Source of the DNA: an uncultured Planctomycetota bacterium
GTDB lineage: Bacteria > Planctomycetota > Planctomycetia > Pirellulales > UBA1268
Reading direction: 5' to 3'
NCBI GenBank assembly: GCA_905477565.1
Contig: CAJQGO010000070.1
Location: forward strand, 1 to 9,915
Length of the DNA stretch: 9,915 nt
Below the pieces are notes generated by a model. That model did not search any database, was not told where the DNA came from, and worked only from the letters and a program-made list of their open reading frames with translations. Each line of letters opens with the position of its first letter. Within the stretch, counting starts at the first letter, position 1. Positions 7,501 to 9,915 of the stretch are shown in pieces. Made by a program: the position numbers and the translations under genes.

Positions 7501-7796
7501 ATTCGGTCGAGCAGGACTGTTGAATCTGGGTCACCAGCAACGATCGCTCCATACTCAATGGCATCATCTCGATGATCGAGGCGAAGGTCAGCCTTTCGAC
7601 TCGCTGAGTCTGCTCCATGACAGGAGAAACAGTTTTCAACTAAAATTGGCCGAATATGTTCGTTATACGAAAGCGGCTCTGCAGCTTCGACTACGACCGG
7701 CGTCAGGCCAATGGAAGACAGCACGAGCATCAAGCCTGCTACAGCGACAGGTAATAGCAAGCGTTGTATAAAAAACCGCATCACTGAGGGTTCCAT
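4563..7796 (-). CDS. PSCyt1 / DUF1549 / LamG / DUF1553 (PSD1) planctomycete cytochrome protein
   Basis: This 1077-residue protein should be exported by the N-terminal hydrophobic segment (residues 8-36, cleavage near VEA-AEP at 38). Domains in order: a cytochrome-c-like PSCyt1 domain with haem motif CFSCHG (Cys56, Cys59, His60) and candidate axial Met108 in VMPPPE; DUF1549 (PSCyt2), about residues 155-380, with [12 protein letters not shown] and a second haem-type motif [12 protein letters not shown] (Cys348, Cys351, His352); a LamG/concanavalin-like beta domain at about 443-658 ([11 protein letters not shown] to [13 protein letters not shown]), often carbohydrate-binding; and DUF1553 (PSD1) at about 763-1030 ([34 protein letters not shown]). 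I start at the ATG at 7796 because GGAG (7805-7808) lies eight bases upstream; ATGs at 7832 and 7781 are alternatives. It is first in a series with DUF1501 and sulfatase genes. A redox or polysaccharide-handling role at the cell surface is inferred, and no reaction is established for the family. Confidence 0.95.
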   Translation of the reverse strand: MEPSVMRFFIQRLLLPVAVAGLMLVLSSIGLTPVVVEAAEPLSYNEHIRPILVENCFSCHGADSASRKADLRLDHRDDAIEYGAIVAGDPDSTVLLDRIYSDDPEEVMPPPETKKTLSSDQKALLTQWIKEGAEYEQHWSFIPPSRPHVPAVKKQDWVRNPIDSFILSRLESEGLAPAAEADRRTLARRLSLDLTGLPPEPSVVEAFVLDPHADAYERLVDTFLSTLQWGEHRGRHWLDYARYADTHGIHFDNFREMWTYRQWVINAFNRNMPFDQFTILQLAGDLIADHGPGATPDLILDNKIATGFNRCNMTTNEGGIIDEEYIVLYARDRTETTAQVFMGLTAGCAVCHDHKFDPLSQKEFYELSAFFNNTTQRAKDGNVYNTPPVLAVPLAEDRTRFREIEKELPVARAALATRKKNAKGEFHTWVQSLTEDQVLAVRPQETPLLDIAFSEGEGNKTKASFLGKQTTIPLSDSTSWLPGPSGMSAALLNGKAVELPSVGDFEHNQAFTISCWVKPPKEDGNKHFSIASRMDESNAHRGWDLWVDDRRVGMHLIHKWPEDALKVVAKKPLKPDVWTLVTLSYNGSGNVGGIKIYYDGVVQQNPQNVINKFKKNTTRTDTAPFVIGGRSKGSPAKNLGLASVSIWGRALSQNEVESIAKADLLTDIVNLPKNERIQAANSLYDWWLSSFDKAFQEAKARENRLVVEEAAIKKRGTIAHVMEEKPDMAKAFVLDRGEYDKRLDEVSPGTPAALPAYPETLPKNRLGLAQWLLLQDHPLTSRVTVNRFWQEVFGTGLVRTSGDFGITGELPSNQDLLDWLAVEFRESGWDVKHLFRLFVTSAAYRQAAIATPEKLVKDRDNRFLSRGPRFRMDAEMIRDTALAASGLLVQKIGGPSVKPYQPDGVWQAVAMPESDTKKYAASTGADLYRRSMYWFWKRSAPPTSMDILDAPSREVCTVRRDRTNTPLQALVVLNDPQFIEASRALADDALFLGGSNDDQRIEYIANRLLSRPLAEAEKPVVKQSLADLTTWYKEHLEDAQAVVTVGQSQPRHEDAVTLASWTMLTNQLMNLDEVLSK

Positions 7797-7837
7797 TGAA
7801 GCAACTCCAGAGAGTCCGTTGGGAACACCCACGTCGC

Positions 7838-7863
7838 CGTTTGAAGGATGAAACCATCAAACG
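7838..7863. repeat. Inverted repeat CGTTTGA(12)TCAAACG in leader of cytochrome gene
   Basis: CGTTTGA at 7838-7844 and TCAAACG at 7857-7863 are perfect 7-bp inverted arms separated by 12 bp. The centre-to-centre spacing is near two helical turns, as expected for a dimeric regulator. It lies 42 nt upstream of the ATG at 7796. It could equally be an RNA hairpin in the leader. The function is inferred from symmetry alone. Confidence 0.35.
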
Positions 7864-7920
7864 CGGATCCCAGAGAGATCGATCAGCGGGGCATGAATAA
7901 ATGTCTGTTTATCCATATCT

Positions 7921-7950
7921 ATTATTAGCACGTTTTTCCTGTAACGGCAA
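7921..7950 (-). promoter_or_regulatory. Weak candidate promoter for the cytochrome gene series
   Basis: On the minus strand TTGCCG (7950-7945, four of six consensus bases) and AATAAT (7926-7921, five of six) are separated by 18 bp. The implied transcript would begin near 7914, about 118 nt before the ATG at 7796, and would include the inverted repeat at 7838-7863. The match is modest, and chance is possible in an AT-rich spacer. Confidence 0.25.
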
Positions 7951-8114
7951 GAAACATTCTGCGTTAATAAGGCGTTCCAGTACCAAAAAAAGGGTTTTTC
8001 ATACTCAAACGGAATGTTGTTCATTCTGGGCTATGTGGGGTTCTGATTCTGTCTTCAAGATTGCTACCAGCGAGTTATGGAAGACACATGATCAATGATG
8101 GTTTTCGGCAAGTA

Positions 8115-8177
8115 TTCAAAAGTACGTAAGATGAAACAACGTTTTGCACGTCTGGCGTACATGCGTCTTCAAAAGTA
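8115..8177. repeat. Direct repeat TTCAAAAGTA upstream of the macroglobulin-like gene
   Basis: TTCAAAAGTA occurs at 8115-8124 and again at 8168-8177, identical over 10 bp and 53 bp apart, about five helical turns. A partial third copy, TTCAAAA, sits at 8199-8205 just before the ATG at 8207. Repeated sites on one face of the helix ahead of a gene suggest regulator binding. No regulator is identified, and short AT-rich repeats can arise by chance. Confidence 0.35.
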
Positions 8178-8206
8178 GTTTTTCCAATTAGCGGGATATT
8201 CAAAAA

Positions 8207-9915
8207 ATGAACCGACACGTTCTGTACATACTCTGCCTCATGAATTGTTGGGTGCCCATGCTGCCTGCAGCTGAGCCGCTGGTTCCCCATCAGGCTGAGT
8301 GGCAGTTGATTACCAAAGCAATTCGTGAAGGAAAGCCGAAAACCGGAAGCGACCTGCTCGCAGGCATTGAACAGTCTGCTATTGAAGGCAAACAGTGGGA
8401 TGAGGTTGCTCGTGCAATTGCGACGCGCGTATTACTGGAGAATTCAGATCGCCCAGGAGATGACCCACAGCGACTCATTGATTTGGATGCCACAATGGAA
8501 GCCGCACCTGCACAAACCCGCGGCGCCCTCCAAGCCATTCAGGCCAACTGGACATGGAACTTTTTCCAGATGAATCGTTGGCGATTTGCGCAGCGAACAA
8601 GTCAAGTGAAGAGTGATGGAGAGCGAGATCTGTCAGAAATAAGTTCGTGGGACCTTCGGCAGATCGTTCTTGAAATTCATGCTCGATTCGAGTCGGCGCT
8701 TTCGGATGATAGAGGGCTCAAAGATTTACCTGTCGAAGACTGGGCCATGCTGATTGAAGCTGGTTCAATGGGCAAGGCATACCGACCGACTCTTTGGGAT
8801 GTCGTGGCACGCGATGCAATCGTATTTTACCAAACAGGTGAACAGGGTCTTGTTAAGCCCGAAGATGCATTTGAGCTTGAAGCATCGAGTCCAGCTTTTG
8901 ATGACGTCAATGTCTTTCGGAAGTGGAAGCCAGCAGAAGCTCAAGTCGACATGGACTTAGTAACGGATAAAGAGTCACCAGTATTGCGAGTCATCAGTCT
9001 CTATCAACAGATTTTAGATTTTCATGCCCATGACCAAGATCAGACGGCTTTTCTTTCGGCAGATCTTGACCGTCTTCTCTGGGCACGCGGTGTGGCAGTC
9101 GTTGATGCTGAAACAGAACCAGACGATGCCCTTCGAAAGGCCCTGTCAGAATTTATTGAGCGGGTAGGAGACCATGAGATAAGTGCGATGGCAAGGTTTG
9201 CACTAGCGGAGATTCTCCGTCCGGAAAGTCCTGCAGAAGCCAGAGTGATCGCACTCGAAGCTGTTGAGCGGTACCCACAAAGCGTTGGTGCAAAACAATG
9301 TCAAAACCTGATTGTTCAAATTGAAGCGAAAGAACTAAGTGTTGCAACAGAACGTACATGGGCGAAGCCCTGGCCAGCACTCCACGTCACCTATCGCAAC
9401 ATTGATCAAATGCATCTGCGGCTGGTCAAGGCAAACTGGGAAGAGCGACTGCTTGAAGGAAAAGCGTATGGTCAAGGGATTGATGGAAAAGATCGCGAAC
9501 GGATCCTTTCTCTTCCAGTAATTCAATCAGCAGTTGTGAGACTTCCGGTACATGATGACTATCAACCAGCCATCGAAGCCCTCTCTATGGAAAGCACGTT
9601 CGTTACGGAAACAATCGAGCCTGGTGCTTACTGGGTTGTGAGTAGTTATCGTGGAGACTTTGGTGAACGTGACAATGTTGTTTCGGCAGCACTTGTCTGG
9701 GTAAGTCGAATATCCGCTGTGAATACAACAGACTACCAATCACAACTTTCACAACACACTGGGTATGTCGTCGATGTGGAAAGTGGTAAGCCAATACACG
9801 GAGCTGAAGTCACAGCATGGCGGCGTGATCAGAAAAACCGGCTCCGAAGAATGGTGAAGCAAGAAACGACAGAGACCAACCAAGATGGCCAGTACACATT
9901 GAAAGCTCATTCGGG
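8207..9915 (+). CDS. Secreted alpha-2-macroglobulin-like (MG2-type) protein, N-terminal 569 aa, partial
   Basis: The frame is open from the ATG at 8207 to the right edge (569 codons plus two bases), and an in-frame TAG at 8189 rules out an earlier start. The N-terminus is a short hydrophobic signal (MNRHVLYILCLMNCWVPMLP, cleavage near PA-AEP), so the protein is exported. Residues about 25-380 form a mainly helical region, possibly TPR-like (AMARFALAEILRPESPAEAR, AVERYPQSVGAKQC). A beta-rich macroglobulin-type domain starts near residue 384 (WPALHVTYRNIDQMHLRLVK) and continues to IEPGAYWVVSSY. GYVVDVESGKPIHGAEVTAW with TNQDGQYTL at about 518-566 is an Ig-like 'extension' segment just ahead of the expected MG2 core. 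Bacterial members are usually 1,500-2,000 residues. The thioester region, if present, lies beyond the window. Known relatives act as envelope protease traps or surface proteins, but the role here is inferred. Only a poor ribosome site (GGGAT) precedes the start. Confidence 0.8.
   Translation, partial: MNRHVLYILCLMNCWVPMLPAAEPLVPHQAEWQLITKAIREGKPKTGSDLLAGIEQSAIEGKQWDEVARAIATRVLLENSDRPGDDPQRLIDLDATMEAAPAQTRGALQAIQANWTWNFFQMNRWRFAQRTSQVKSDGERDLSEISSWDLRQIVLEIHARFESALSDDRGLKDLPVEDWAMLIEAGSMGKAYRPTLWDVVARDAIVFYQTGEQGLVKPEDAFELEASSPAFDDVNVFRKWKPAEAQVDMDLVTDKESPVLRVISLYQQILDFHAHDQDQTAFLSADLDRLLWARGVAVVDAETEPDDALRKALSEFIERVGDHEISAMARFALAEILRPESPAEARVIALEAVERYPQSVGAKQCQNLIVQIEAKELSVATERTWAKPWPALHVTYRNIDQMHLRLVKANWEERLLEGKAYGQGIDGKDRERILSLPVIQSAVVRLPVHDDYQPAIEALSMESTFVTETIEPGAYWVVSSYRGDFGERDNVVSAALVWVSRISAVNTTDYQSQLSQHTGYVVDVESGKPIHGAEVTAWRRDQKNRLRRMVKQETTETNQDGQYTLKAHS

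Larger units (their letters stand above)
7797..8206. other. Divergent intergenic region, 410 bp, no gene seen
   Basis: This separates the leftward cytochrome/DUF1501/sulfatase series from the rightward macroglobulin-like gene, so it should hold promoters for both. I find only one weak minus-strand promoter candidate and two repeat features, listed separately. A 65-codon plus-strand frame at 7901-8098 has no usable ribosome site or recognisable protein character, and I do not call it. Nothing else here can be supported. Confidence 0.55.

Noticed and set aside
7901..8098. 65-codon plus-strand frame in the divergent spacer
   Set aside because: It has no ribosome site, no recognisable domain and unremarkable composition, and it covers the weak promoter candidate for the opposite gene.

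Overview
The window most resembles the chromosome of a planctomycete (Planctomycetota), with Verrucomicrobiota or Lentisphaerota as the less likely alternative. The evidence is the trio of a PSCyt1/DUF1549/DUF1553 cytochrome-type protein, a Tat-exported DUF1501 protein and a formylglycine sulfatase, which is characteristic of those phyla. No 16S rRNA or other taxonomic marker is present, so the genus is open.

Layout. Positions 1-1333 are visibly AT-rich (about 34% G+C by hand count over 1-300, against 53-58% in single 60-base rows sampled in the large genes). This part holds two minus-strand genes of unknown function, the first running off the left edge. The second is preceded by a textbook sigma-70 promoter (TTGACA, 17 bp, TATAAT), with a perfect palindrome and a perfect tandem repeat just upstream of the -35. 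Positions 1334-1406 are a minus-strand tRNA-Arg(CCU) whose 3' end faces the AT-rich side. This is the classic arrangement of an integrated element next to its tRNA target, although no integrase or second att site is visible.

Positions 1449-7796 form a minus-strand gene series, transcribed right to left: a 1077-residue haem-motif/LamG/DUF1553 protein, then after 22 nt a 499-residue DUF1501 protein, then after 173 nt a 472-residue sulfatase. The sulfatase and the cytochrome protein carry probable Sec signal peptides, and the DUF1501 protein carries a twin-arginine signal. The products should therefore act outside the cytoplasm, most plausibly on sulfated polysaccharides. The biochemical roles of the DUF1501 and DUF1549/1553 families are not established.

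Positions 7797-8206 are a 410-bp divergent intergenic region with repeats but no convincing gene. From 8207 to the right edge runs a plus-strand gene for a secreted protein resembling bacterial alpha-2-macroglobulin (MG2) proteins. It is cut off after 569 codons.

I see no CRISPR array, transposase, rRNA or obvious defence system. The least explained part is the AT-rich segment beside the tRNA.
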